The notes under the pieces were generated by a model. The model had not been told where the DNA came from and did no database searches. It worked only from the letters and a program-made list of their open reading frames with translations. From Dehalococcoidia bacterium (lineage in GTDB: Bacteria > Chloroflexota > Dehalococcoidia > Dehalococcoidales > JAUWYK01), in contig JAUWYK010000039.1 in NCBI GenBank assembly GCA_030615865.1, forward strand, positions 1 through 17,934: DNA of 17,934 bases, in the 5' to 3' direction. The position numbers and the translations under genes were made by a program. This document shows, in pieces, positions 6,689 through 14,732 of this stretch (positions within the stretch are counted from its first letter, which is position 1; each line of letters starts with the position of its first letter).

Positions 6689-8134
6689 TTACTTCTTAAA
6701 TCCGTATTTCTCCCAGTTGGCTAAGACCTTTTCTTGAACCTCCTGGGGATAAACCGACCTGAAGGAAACCAGTGTCGGTATGTCAGCTATTTTCCATTCT
6801 AGGGGGAAAAGGCAGTCGAAGAGAACCTGTACCCCTTTATTCATGAGTCTGTCTTGAGGATCAGCAAAAGGATAAAGGGGAGTCCCCACAGTATTGAAAA
6901 ATATTCTTATTCCTCTTCCCGGATGACAACGAGTGCAAAGCATGTAGATAACTTCATCTTTATTATAAATATCAGTCTTATCATCCACTACTACGACCAT
7001 GTGGAACCAGGGACCTAGCTTGCTGCCGAAAGCCAATTGGGCTATCTGGGTGGCGATGTTACTATAGGCTGGTTTGACCCCCACTACCATCATATGGTGA
7101 GTTGATTCGGGCAGCATATAGACGCCTGTTATGGGTATCCCCTGACCCCGCAGAAGCTTTTCCAATTCTAGCCCCAAGGAGAAAGACCGCAAAAGTTGAT
7201 TTTCATCCAAGGGTATACCCGGGTTAGAGATGGTCATAATGGCATTATTTCGGTAGGTAATAGCCTTAACTCGATAGACAGTCCTCGGTTCCCGGGGAGA
7301 AGTTCGATGACCGGTATATTCCCCAAAAGGAGCCTCTTCTATCAATACACCAGGTATGACCTCCCCCTCAATGATGATTTCAGCATGGGCAGGCACGTAA
7401 AGGTCAGAGGTTTCACACTTGACCAATTCCACCGCCTCTCCCATAATCATCCCGCAGAACTCTACCTCGGCAATAGGGGAAGGGGCAGATGCGGCAATCG
7501 CCGCCAGCGGGTCACACCCGATCGCCGTAGCAAAGGGCATGGCAAGACCTTTGGGTGCATACTTCGTATAAAACATCTTGCCCATGTCGGAGAAGGGCAG
7601 AACTGGTCCCACCATGGTCTTTTCATCAACGACCATCTGTCGGTACATTCCCCAGTTAACAAAGTCGGTGTCAAGGTCCTTAGCCACGACAAAGTGCCAG
7701 GTGGAGATGTAACGCCCCCCATCCCCATCATGGATCATAGGCGCGGGAAGGTCAAACAGACTTACCTCATCCCCCAGAATAATGTTCGCCTTGCATGGCG
7801 CTGAGGTCTTGTCCACTATTACCGGTTTTATAGGCTCCCTAGAGGTTCTCTCTGTGTAGACCCTTCCAATTTCTGGAATTGGGGTGTCTGGAGCAAGCCC
7901 AAGAGCTGTAGCTAGCCTCCGATAGGTGGCTAGGGGAGCGCCAAAGGCTTCAAACCCAGGGTAATCCTTTATCTTTTTGAAATAAGGAGCCGGAGCCCTC
8001 AGCTCACAGCCGCGTCTCACTATCGCCCCCAATTCCAAGTCCCAATCCACTTCCTGTTCAATGGTTACTGAATCTCCTGTTTTCCCCAGCGCTTTTATGA
8101 ACTCACGATTATCTTTGTAATACCTATAAGCCAA
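6689..8134 (-). CDS. UbiD-family carboxylase, probable phenylphosphate carboxylase large subunit (2)
   Basis: The 481-residue protein has normal UbiD length and a complete active site by eye. FVNWGMYR (Asn160, Arg165) and PAHAEIIIEGE (Glu252) provide the cofactor and metal sites, and EAPFGEYTG (Glu267, Glu272) the catalytic acids. UbiD enzymes use prenylated FMN and add or remove carboxyl groups on aromatic or unsaturated substrates. With UbiD protein 1, the gamma-like protein and the HAD proteins it would form phenylphosphate carboxylase, which turns phenylphosphate and CO2 into 4-hydroxybenzoate and phosphate. Alpha and beta cannot be told apart by reading alone, so no symbol is given. The start is TTG with AAGGAGGAA upstream. 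It follows the second HAD gene by about 40 nt and is nearly contiguous with the gamma-like gene. Confidence 0.85.
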   Translation of the reverse strand: MAYRYYKDNREFIKALGKTGDSVTIEQEVDWDLELGAIVRRGCELRAPAPYFKKIKDYPGFEAFGAPLATYRRLATALGLAPDTPIPEIGRVYTERTSREPIKPVIVDKTSAPCKANIILGDEVSLFDLPAPMIHDGDGGRYISTWHFVVAKDLDTDFVNWGMYRQMVVDEKTMVGPVLPFSDMGKMFYTKYAPKGLAMPFATAIGCDPLAAIAASAPSPIAEVEFCGMIMGEAVELVKCETSDLYVPAHAEIIIEGEVIPGVLIEEAPFGEYTGHRTSPREPRTVYRVKAITYRNNAIMTISNPGIPLDENQLLRSFSLGLELEKLLRGQGIPITGVYMLPESTHHMMVVGVKPAYSNIATQIAQLAFGSKLGPWFHMVVVVDDKTDIYNKDEVIYMLCTRCHPGRGIRIFFNTVGTPLYPFADPQDRLMNKGVQVLFDCLFPLEWKIADIPTLVSFRSVYPQEVQEKVLANWEKYGFKK

Positions 8135-8175
8135 AACACTTCCTCCTTGGCTGAAATATGCTTAAGCCGCTTTAT

Positions 8176-8715
8176 TTAGTAGCCGATTTTTGAAAGTTTC
8201 TCTACCACTCTGTCCCACTTCCCCTGAGCCCTGAGGATGAATTCAGCTAATTCCCTGACGACTCCTCTACCTCCGGGTGTTTTCGTTATATAGTCAGCCA
8301 CCGCTTTGGCTTCGGCGACAGCATCTGCCGGAGCTACAGCAAAGCCGACTCTTTTCATTATGCCAGTGTCAATTATTTCATCCCCCACATAACAGAATTC
8401 TTCATCAGTAAGTCCCAACTCCTTCTCAATTTCGTCAAGCTGACTCATTTTGGCTGAGGTTCCATAAAGACGGTCAATTTTATATATTGAACCGATGTGC
8501 TGGTCGGTTCGGGTTATTTTGCTGGTTAAGAAGGCTGCTTCAATATCCGCCTCCTTCAACGCAGCACAACCGAGGCGATCGTGGAGTGAATAGATTTCCG
8601 ATTTTTTCCCGTCATCGGTATAATAAAGGGTGAGGTCAGTAAGCACACCGTGAATGTCAAGAATGACAAATCTAACCTTTTTTGCCTTTTCAATAGCTGC
8701 TGCTTGTGTAGTCAT
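8176..8715 (-). CDS. ppcD: KdsC/PpcD-like HAD protein 2, probable phenylphosphate carboxylase delta subunit
   Basis: The 179-residue protein belongs to the cap-less KdsC-like HAD group, to which the 18-kDa delta subunit of phenylphosphate carboxylase also belongs. That subunit is needed for carboxylation of phenylphosphate but not for the CO2 exchange of the core. Motif I is LDIHGVLTD (Asp20, His22), motif II is FLTSKITRT (Thr64), the motif III lysine is about Lys89, and motif IV is YVGDEIIDTG (Asp112, Asp116). The second acidic residue of motif I is His instead of Asp. I chose ATG 8715 because GGAGGAG lies 6 nt before it; a longer frame from 8781 would overlap the upstream gene. It is a tandem paralogue of the gene at 8736-9296. 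Confidence 0.8.
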   Translation of the reverse strand: MTTQAAAIEKAKKVRFVILDIHGVLTDLTLYYTDDGKKSEIYSLHDRLGCAALKEADIEAAFLTSKITRTDQHIGSIYKIDRLYGTSAKMSQLDEIEKELGLTDEEFCYVGDEIIDTGIMKRVGFAVAPADAVAEAKAVADYITKTPGGRGVVRELAEFILRAQGKWDRVVEKLSKIGY

Positions 8716-8735
8716 GGTTATCTCCTCCATCTGGG

Positions 8736-9296
8736 CTATTTGTAACCCATCTTGGCTACCTCTTCCACCCAATTTTCCCACTTCCCCTGAGCCTTAAGAA
8801 CAAACTCGCAAAGCTCTCGGATAACTCCTCGGCCTCCAGAGGCGGTAGTCACATAATCAGCCACCTTCTTGACCTCGTCTATGGCATCGGCGGGAGCTAC
8901 AGCTAATCCTACCCTTTTCATTATGCCAGTGTCAGTTATGTCACACCCTACATAACAAACATCCTCGGCGCTAATCCCCAGCTCCTGTTCCAGCTCTTCA
9001 AGCTTAGCCATCTTGTCCTGGACCCTGTAGTAGTGCTTTTCCAGTTTAAGCTCCTGAACCCGGTATAGACCTTCATTATCTATAGAAGTAGTATCTAAGA
9101 AGGCTACCTCGATGCCTAATCTTTTGAACGAAAGGTGGCCGAAACCATCTTGATGCAAAAAACTGTATTGCCTTCCCCCTTCAACATCACAGAAAAAGGT
9201 ATTATTAGTAAGTACACCGTGCACATCTTGAGCTACCAGCTTGACCCTTTTCGCCTTTTCTATAGCCTTATCAATGTCTTTTTCAAAACTCGTCAC
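8736..9296 (-). CDS. ppcD: KdsC/PpcD-like HAD protein 1, probable phenylphosphate carboxylase delta subunit
   Basis: The 186-residue protein is a cap-less HAD protein like KdsC and the delta subunit of phenylphosphate carboxylase. Motif I is QDVHGVLTN (Asp24, His26), motif II is FLDTTS, Lys95 is the likely motif III lysine, and motif IV is YVGCDITDTG (Cys118, Asp119, Asp122). Both the motif I general acid (His for Asp) and the first motif IV acid (Cys for Asp) depart from KdsC, so it may be less active than its neighbour or have a structural role. The C-terminal third is very like that of HAD protein 2 (GIMKRVG, GGRGV, AQGKW, GY ending), and a 21-bp DNA stretch is identical (8914-8934 and 8351-8371). 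The start is GTG with GGAGGG upstream. Confidence 0.8.
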   Translation of the reverse strand: MTSFEKDIDKAIEKAKRVKLVAQDVHGVLTNNTFFCDVEGGRQYSFLHQDGFGHLSFKRLGIEVAFLDTTSIDNEGLYRVQELKLEKHYYRVQDKMAKLEELEQELGISAEDVCYVGCDITDTGIMKRVGLAVAPADAIDEVKKVADYVTTASGGRGVIRELCEFVLKAQGKWENWVEEVAKMGYK

Positions 9297-9349
9297 CAGG
9301 CCCTCCTTCTTTTCTTAGTTTCTTTCCCCCGAACCGTAGCCTGTTTTAA

Positions 9350-10768
9350 TCAATCAAGCCCATATTCCTTCCACCGGCTTCTTACTTTGTCTATGATGCT
9401 ATCCGTGGTCTCTATCTCATAGGGCTTATCCCTCCATTCAAAGGGGATGGTTGCATCCATGAGAATTCGAGATGTGATAAACTTATTACCAGGATCAAGG
9501 GCAGGGTCAAGGGGGGTAGAACGTCCCCTCTTGATGATTTCAGTACCTCGGTAGGGGTCATAGCGTACAGCGAGAGCCCAGAGCACCCTTGGGATATCAT
9601 CGGCCTTGATGTCATCATCCACCACAATCACCCCCTTAGTGCCATAGGAACCAGTTGTGGTGGATATCACCGCTGATGCCACCTGATTGGAGTGACCGGG
9701 GTAGATTTGCTTCACTGAGACAACAGCCCAAAACCTTCCCGCAGATTCTGGTATGACATAAACAGACTGGATGCCGGGGATTCTCATCTGGTCTAAGTCA
9801 GTCCATAAAGTAGCTGAACGCGTCAAAGCGAGAAGCATGTGGGTGTCAGTCACCGGTCTTCCCTGGGACATAGCCCAAAGAATGGGATTGTTTCGGTGTA
9901 GGATACGTTTGACCGTAAACGCCGGTTTAGGAACCATCTCACGCCACTCATCAGAGTAGTATCCGGTATATTCCCCAAAAGGTCCCTCATCCCTCAAATC
10001 GTCAGGAGACACCTCCCCCTCCAAAACGATTTCAGCTCGTGCTGGAAAAGGCAGGCCTGTCAAGTCACCGATGATGACCTCACTGGGAGTACCCCTGAGG
10101 GTGCCAACGATATCAAACTGGCTGGCTCCCTCTATCATCACACTTCCCGCCATAAGATAGATAGGGTCACAGCCAATAACGATAGCAGCTGGCATGGGCT
10201 TACTCATCTTGCGATATTTCCCGAGAATGCGCTCCCCCCTTTTCCCCTTTATCATCTGTATTCCTGTGCTCTTATTATCCAGTAGCTGCATCCGATAAAT
10301 CCCCATATTAATCATTTGTGTTTCAGGGTCGCGTATAATCATAGAGGCGGCAGTGCCTATGTATCGTCCTCCATCCTTCTCGTAGAATCGAGGCGCCGGT
10401 AATTTGCTGAGGTCAACATCTTTCCCTTCGATGACGTTTTCCATAACTGGGCCTACTTTCACCTCTTGAGCAGGCACAACTTCCTTAGTCTTCGCCTGAA
10501 TATCCTTCCACTCCCGAGCTAAATCACACAGGGTGTAATGGGTAGGCATTTGCAGGGCGATAGCTAATCTTTTTTCAGTTGTGAAGGCTCCAACAAATAC
10601 AGACCCCACACACCCTTTTACATTTTCGAAAAGGAGCGCCGGCCCCCTACGTTCCCCATTCAGCTTGGCAATGTGGCTTATCTCCAAGTCCCAATCCACC
10701 TCAGCCTTTATCCTCTTTAATTCTCCCACCTTTTCACACTCTTTAATAAAGTCTCTCAGGTCTTTCAT
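9350..10768 (-). CDS. UbiD-family carboxylase, probable phenylphosphate carboxylase large subunit (1)
   Basis: The 472-residue protein is a full-length UbiD-family member with all expected active-site positions. MINMGIYRMQ has Asn154 and Arg159, RAEIVLEGE has Glu246, and DEGPFGEYTGYY has Glu261 and Glu266. It starts at ATG with an ideal GAAAGGAGGATATC upstream and lies directly after the phenylphosphate synthase genes, where a phenylphosphate carboxylase large subunit is expected. It needs prenylated FMN, which the ubiX gene at the head of the run would supply. Paired with the second UbiD gene it would give the alpha and beta subunits. Other UbiD substrates cannot be excluded, but the synthase genes next door favour phenylphosphate. 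Confidence 0.87.
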   Translation of the reverse strand: MKDLRDFIKECEKVGELKRIKAEVDWDLEISHIAKLNGERRGPALLFENVKGCVGSVFVGAFTTEKRLAIALQMPTHYTLCDLAREWKDIQAKTKEVVPAQEVKVGPVMENVIEGKDVDLSKLPAPRFYEKDGGRYIGTAASMIIRDPETQMINMGIYRMQLLDNKSTGIQMIKGKRGERILGKYRKMSKPMPAAIVIGCDPIYLMAGSVMIEGASQFDIVGTLRGTPSEVIIGDLTGLPFPARAEIVLEGEVSPDDLRDEGPFGEYTGYYSDEWREMVPKPAFTVKRILHRNNPILWAMSQGRPVTDTHMLLALTRSATLWTDLDQMRIPGIQSVYVIPESAGRFWAVVSVKQIYPGHSNQVASAVISTTTGSYGTKGVIVVDDDIKADDIPRVLWALAVRYDPYRGTEIIKRGRSTPLDPALDPGNKFITSRILMDATIPFEWRDKPYEIETTDSIIDKVRSRWKEYGLD

Positions 10769-10892
10769 GATATCCTCCTTTCTGGAACCTTAGAGTTTGA
10801 TCACAAGCTAGGTCTCCATAATTCACTGGGTTAAATCATCAATTCTGAACGCGCTCACCCCCGCCTTTCTTTCGGCTCTAGCTACCTGCCAT

Positions 10893-11960
10893 TTACCGTT
10901 TGACCTTTGTCCGTGTTAATGCCCTTTCCATCAGTAGCTCGTAGCCGCTCTTCTTACCGATAATGGGCTCCTTCTTGCGCTGGCTCCACACTGACTCAGC
11001 GCGGCTCTGCAGGATAAAAACGTTATCTGGGAAAGGGAAGTCCTGATCAATAGCCCACTCTATATCTTGAGGGCAGCCGTAGTGCTCCTCGATACACTTG
11101 GCTAGCCTTACCAGCTCCTTTATCTCCCTATCGTCCAAACAGGATTTGTTCTGCAGATCCGGAGCTACATCTACATGTACCACCCCCTCTTTCTCAGGGT
11201 CATACACGCATTCAATGTTTTTAGGAGATATGGTCCTTTCATTTACCTCCAACAGGACTTTGTCCACGACGAACTTATCGGGGTTTACCGCGCCTGACAC
11301 CACACTCTCTCCCAGTCCCCAGCTACCCTCAATTACGACCTTTGATGGGTCACCGTTGAGCGGGTTGAGAGTGAACATGACACCGGCTGCCCTTGAATTC
11401 ACCATGTTCTGCACTACCGGGGCGATTATCGCTTTAGAGTGTTCTACTCCTTTTTTTTGGCGAGCCGAGGCAGCACGCGCTGACCAGACAGAAGCCCAAC
11501 ACCTCTTCACGTTCGCTATTACTGTCCCGCCTCCGCGTAGGTAATGGAAAGTGTCCATCATCCCTGGGAAAGATGATATCTGGCTTCCCCTGACAGCTAC
11601 CGATGACCGAACAGCTACGAAAGGCTCCAGCTCATCTTCCAATAGGCTCTGGTAATTTTCAATGATTTCCTTTTCGATCTCTGGTGGCATCACGGCACCC
11701 TCGATCAGCGAACGGATTTTACCTGTTTTTTGCTCAAGGTCTCGAAAATCATCATAGTTAATGCCTTGGACTATCTTCATTATTGGCTCGTCAAGATTGT
11801 TGCGTTTCAAGTGGTTGGAAAAAGCCTCTGCCAACACACAAAACCCCCTTGGAACATTGAGCTTCAAGCTGGTTAACTCACCCAGATGAGCTGCTTTGCC
11901 ACCGCATTCCTGAAACATATCTTTGTTTATTGCCTCAAATTTCCTTGTAAAAATAGCCAA
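10893..11960 (-). CDS. ppsB: phenylphosphate synthase ATP-binding subunit (PEP synthase N-terminal-like)
   Basis: The 355-residue protein corresponds to the N-terminal ATP-binding (ATP-grasp) part of PEP synthase and pyruvate phosphate dikinase as a stand-alone chain, matching the 40-kDa PpsB of phenylphosphate synthase. Visible motifs are GGKAAHLGEL at residues 20-29, VAVRSSVAVRG at 115-125, SFPGMMDTFHYL at 130-141, AAGVMFTLNPLNGD at 191-204, GSWGLGESVVSGAVNPDKF at 212-230 and DIEWAID with FILQSR near 299-320. In Thauera the enzyme splits ATP to AMP and two phosphates, moving the beta phosphate through a histidine to phenol. The start is TTG with AAAGGAGG upstream, 57 nt after the stop of ppsA. 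No gene for the third, CBS-domain subunit PpsC is seen in the window. Confidence 0.88.
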   Translation of the reverse strand: MAIFTRKFEAINKDMFQECGGKAAHLGELTSLKLNVPRGFCVLAEAFSNHLKRNNLDEPIMKIVQGINYDDFRDLEQKTGKIRSLIEGAVMPPEIEKEIIENYQSLLEDELEPFVAVRSSVAVRGSQISSFPGMMDTFHYLRGGGTVIANVKRCWASVWSARAASARQKKGVEHSKAIIAPVVQNMVNSRAAGVMFTLNPLNGDPSKVVIEGSWGLGESVVSGAVNPDKFVVDKVLLEVNERTISPKNIECVYDPEKEGVVHVDVAPDLQNKSCLDDREIKELVRLAKCIEEHYGCPQDIEWAIDQDFPFPDNVFILQSRAESVWSQRKKEPIIGKKSGYELLMERALTRTKVKR

Positions 11961-12017
11961 TCTCAGCCTCCTTTGATAAGGCTATGCTATCGATTGAGGC
12001 AAGAGCAGCAAGACTTG

Positions 12018-13871
12018 TTAGCCAGCTCGCCTAAGAATAGTAACAACGCCGGTATCTCCATCAACCCTGATAGTGTCCCCGGTTTTAATCACCGAGCAAG
12101 CAACACCGGTGCCGGTAACTGCTGGCAGACTGTACTCCCTGCATACTATGGCGGCATGGCATGTCAGCCCACCGATGTCAGTAACCGCCGCCTTAATCTT
12201 GGTAAACACAGGAGCCCAGGCAGGGTTACAGGTTGGGCATACTATAATCTCGCCCTCCTTGAGGGTTACGATCTCTTCAAGGAGCTTAAGCAGCCGTGCT
12301 GGTCCCTCAACAACTCCTGCCGAGGAGGCAAAGCCCTTAATCTCATTCACCTCCTCAGGTTTCACGACAACTCCTTTCAACCACTCTCGTACCTTTTCGG
12401 TGGTGACGCCCCATAACATCACTGTGAATGGTTCGGCAATTTCTTCAGGTGGGATGCCGAGAGCTGGTGTTGGGGTCCACTTCCTGGCTGCCTCAAGTAT
12501 CCTCTGCCGCTTTGCCACCTTTTCCATGTAGTAGCTGCCTCTCAGCGGGATACCTTCACCCAAGGCCCAGCCGGTTACCAATTCCTCTATCATCTCCGGC
12601 ACTTCGAATCTGTTAAACATAAATGTATCATCTACTTCCTTTAACATCCCCCCTTGAACGAAGAGCTTGCCGATTTCCCTTATCTTGCTAAACCATATGG
12701 TGTGGCACCAGTGCTCTACCCAGAAGATGTGGTCTTCATTGTACGGGTATATAGTTCGGAGAGCCCGATAGGCCTCCCCAAAAGACTCCTTGTCTTCGTC
12801 AGTCTTTATCAGCTTACCGTACTCAGCAACAAGCTCCTCCCTCTCCTTGCTAATCTCTTCGAGCGACCGCTCTATCTTCTCCCCCTTTTCCAACCTTTCG
12901 ACATAGCTCTTCATATAGCTAAATGGGACGTCAAGCTTGTTGAGCCAGCTTCCCTCGTAGTGGAGCCAGCCGCTACCACAGGATACTTTGAACCAGGGAT
13001 CCTTGACTTTCTCCAGCTCGGCAAGCCACCTTCTTCCGTCCTCTGTCTTTTGTAACTCTGCTATCTTCTGCTCAGCAGGCACATCTTTTTTGATGATGTC
13101 ACCTATGCCGCGAGAAGCGGCAGCCAGCCTTGATAGCCGGCAGAGCTCCTCCGCAGGGCGGAACATAGCGCCGACAGCACCGGCAACCATCTTGGCAATG
13201 GCACTCTCGCTTATCCCGGGGAACAGCTTCTTAGTGACATCAGCAAACGTCAGGAACGCTAGCTTGGTCAGGTTTAGCATCTCAAAGTGGTATTGCCAGG
13301 CCTTAAGGATCATGCTTACCAGCGTATTGAACGCCTCAATTAGCTCATAGGAAGCATAATAGCCGCGTGGAGGCAAGACCTGGTCTTCGGGGACATATCT
13401 AGGCAATTCCTCAGGTATCTTGAGGGCTTCCATTTCCCGCCCCAGCTTCTGAAACTTATTGAGCCATTTCTCCCACAGCTCATCGTAGTGCTCAAATACG
13501 TAGGGCGCTCGCTTGCCAAACAGCTCCGCCTTCTCCTTTATTACCTCCTCCGGCGGTGGTGTCACCGCACAGATATACTGATAACAACCAACCATTCTGT
13601 GAGCAATGCCTTGGGCTGGGGGGATACAGAATACCCGGGTAGTGTACTGGGAGAGAGCTATCTGCCACGCCTCTTGGAATATCAGGTCAAGGGGTGGCAT
13701 GGGCTCTGGGGCATGTATCTTATCTTGATACCAGAATTGCCTATTTTCCCATTCCTCCCTCTCCTTGCTAAACAGATAGTGTTGGGGGTACATCTCCTCC
13801 CAGCCTTCGAGTTCCGCCGGGACTTTATACTCATGTGGGTCAGGAAATCTGGCTACTTTTTCCTCTGCCAT
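12018..13871 (-). CDS. ppsA: phenylphosphate synthase phospho-histidine subunit
   Basis: The 617-residue protein ends with a PEP-utilising mobile domain (about residues 512-615) holding GGLTCHAAIVCREYSLPAVT, so His572 is the likely phosphorylated residue. The 70-kDa subunit 1 of Thauera phenylphosphate synthase has its catalytic histidine at nearly the same place. The first 500 residues, rich in Trp and Tyr, would bind phenol or a similar aromatic; they contain no PEP-synthase ATP domain, which is on PpsB. The reaction is phenol plus ATP to phenylphosphate, AMP and phosphate. The start is ATG with GGGAG upstream. It lies 146 nt after ubiX and just ahead of ppsB. Rifampin phosphotransferase and PEP synthase share the domain, but the split gene order with ppsB and UbiD genes favours PpsA. 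Confidence 0.88.
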   Translation of the reverse strand: MAEEKVARFPDPHEYKVPAELEGWEEMYPQHYLFSKEREEWENRQFWYQDKIHAPEPMPPLDLIFQEAWQIALSQYTTRVFCIPPAQGIAHRMVGCYQYICAVTPPPEEVIKEKAELFGKRAPYVFEHYDELWEKWLNKFQKLGREMEALKIPEELPRYVPEDQVLPPRGYYASYELIEAFNTLVSMILKAWQYHFEMLNLTKLAFLTFADVTKKLFPGISESAIAKMVAGAVGAMFRPAEELCRLSRLAAASRGIGDIIKKDVPAEQKIAELQKTEDGRRWLAELEKVKDPWFKVSCGSGWLHYEGSWLNKLDVPFSYMKSYVERLEKGEKIERSLEEISKEREELVAEYGKLIKTDEDKESFGEAYRALRTIYPYNEDHIFWVEHWCHTIWFSKIREIGKLFVQGGMLKEVDDTFMFNRFEVPEMIEELVTGWALGEGIPLRGSYYMEKVAKRQRILEAARKWTPTPALGIPPEEIAEPFTVMLWGVTTEKVREWLKGVVVKPEEVNEIKGFASSAGVVEGPARLLKLLEEIVTLKEGEIIVCPTCNPAWAPVFTKIKAAVTDIGGLTCHAAIVCREYSLPAVTGTGVACSVIKTGDTIRVDGDTGVVTILRRAG

Positions 13872-14021
13872 TATCTTTCTCCCTTATTTCCTTTCGGCTA
13901 CCTAAAGACAGGGCGCCCCATCTCTATATTCACTATTGGGTCACTACCTGTATACTGTGCCCAGAGATTAACCTTTGTTCTACCCTCTCTTGTTTAATTC
14001 GTATTTATCCATTCTGCATTA

Positions 14022-14612
14022 TTACTGAAATGGGATTAGCTCTTCCTTGTCTGGGAATCCTGACCACCTTTGGAAGAGGTTATGCTCTATACCGAAGATA
14101 TCTAATGTTTTACCTATAGTATGGTCAATAATGTCTTGAATTGTCTTGGGTTTGTGGTAAAAAGCAGGAACTGGCGGCATAATAATAGCCCCCATCTCGG
14201 ACAATCTTTCCATATTTCTTATGTGACCTATATGAAAGGGCGTCTCTCTTACTAACAGGACTAATTTCCTTCTTTCCTTAAGCGTCACATCCCCGGCTCG
14301 GAGTAACAGGTTCTCGGCATAGGAGTTGGCTAGGGCGGACATGGTCTTTATTGTACAAGGGGCGATTATCATACCCTCGCTCTTAAATGAGCCACTAGCA
14401 AGGGAAGCTCCAGTATCATTAATGCCATAATGGGAGTTCGCCAGAGCATTTACGTCTTCTATCTTCCAGTCGGTTTCATATTTTATATTTTCTTCCGCAG
14501 CATCAGAGATAATCAGATGTGTTTCAATCCCTTTCACCCTCGAAAGCACCTCTAGTAGCCTTATGCCATATATGACGCCTGTAGCCCCTGTAATACCTAT
14601 TATTAGTACCAT
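14022..14612 (-). CDS. ubiX: UbiX-family flavin prenyltransferase
   Basis: The 196-residue protein makes prenylated FMN from reduced FMN and dimethylallyl phosphate, the cofactor that all three UbiD-family proteins downstream would need. Motifs are GITGATGVIYG at residues 6-16, YETD (Glu46), APCTIKTMSALANSYAENLL at 84-103, LKERRKLVLLVRETPF at 111-126 (Lys112, Arg122) and AFYHKP (Tyr152). These match the known active-site residues of UbiX, with Thr11 where Pseudomonas UbiX has Ser15. It is the first gene of the minus-strand run and is divergent from lysR. The ribosome-binding site (GTAGGCGG) is moderate. Confidence 0.93.
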   Translation of the reverse strand: MVLIIGITGATGVIYGIRLLEVLSRVKGIETHLIISDAAEENIKYETDWKIEDVNALANSHYGINDTGASLASGSFKSEGMIIAPCTIKTMSALANSYAENLLLRAGDVTLKERRKLVLLVRETPFHIGHIRNMERLSEMGAIIMPPVPAFYHKPKTIQDIIDHTIGKTLDIFGIEHNLFQRWSGFPDKEELIPFQ

Positions 14613-14667
14613 TCCGCCTACTTTCTTTTATCAGACTATTCCCGCCTGCCACCACCCCTTTAATTCA

Positions 14668-14696
14668 TCTTTAACCTACAAAGATAGATTTGTCAA
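14668..14696 (-). promoter_or_regulatory. main operon promoter (weak -10, activator-type)
   Basis: On the minus strand a perfect TTGACA (14696-14691) is followed after 17 nt by TAAAGA (14673-14668), only 3 of 6 to consensus. The predicted transcription start is near 14661, about 49 nt ahead of ubiX. A good -35 with a poor -10 fits a promoter that needs an activator. The -35 bases overlap the -35 of the divergent lysR promoter. Confidence 0.55.
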
Positions 14697-14719
14697 ATAA
14701 CTTTCTTCTATGTTATAAT
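14690..14719 (+). promoter_or_regulatory. lysR promoter with extended -10
   Basis: TTGTCA at 14690-14695, an 18-nt spacer and a perfect TATAAT at 14714-14719 preceded by TG at 14711-14712 give a strong extended -10 promoter. The start would fall near 14726, only about 5 nt before the lysR ATG, so the message would be almost leaderless. Confidence 0.6.
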
Positions 14720-14732
14720 AACTTTTAGTTAT
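14697..14732. promoter_or_regulatory. LysR-type regulator binding region: dyad T-N11-A box plus half-site
   Basis: ATAACTTTTAGTTAT (14718-14732) is a perfect dyad of 6-bp arms around TTT and contains a T-N11-A core (14719-14731). The 8-mer ATAACTTT of its left arm recurs at 14697-14704, exactly 21 bp away, about two helical turns. Relative to the predicted operon start near 14661 the dyad is centred at about -64 and the half-site at about -38, the classical recognition and activation positions of LysR-type regulators. The dyad also covers the end of the lysR -10 box and its start codon, which fits self-repression. Confidence 0.6.

Noticed and set aside
7196..7804. A 202-codon plus-strand frame opposite the second UbiD gene.
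   Set aside because: It is a shadow of an intact UbiD coding sequence with conserved active-site motifs; the product looks random.
10788..10850. A short GTG-started minus-strand frame running into the UbiD gene 1 start.
   Set aside because: It has no ribosome-binding site and no protein-like composition; it is simply open because the gap is short.
13872..14021. A separate promoter in the 150-bp gap between ubiX and ppsA.
   Set aside because: No good -35 and -10 pair is seen; only a GGGCGCCC palindrome near 13908 stands out, which alone supports no call.
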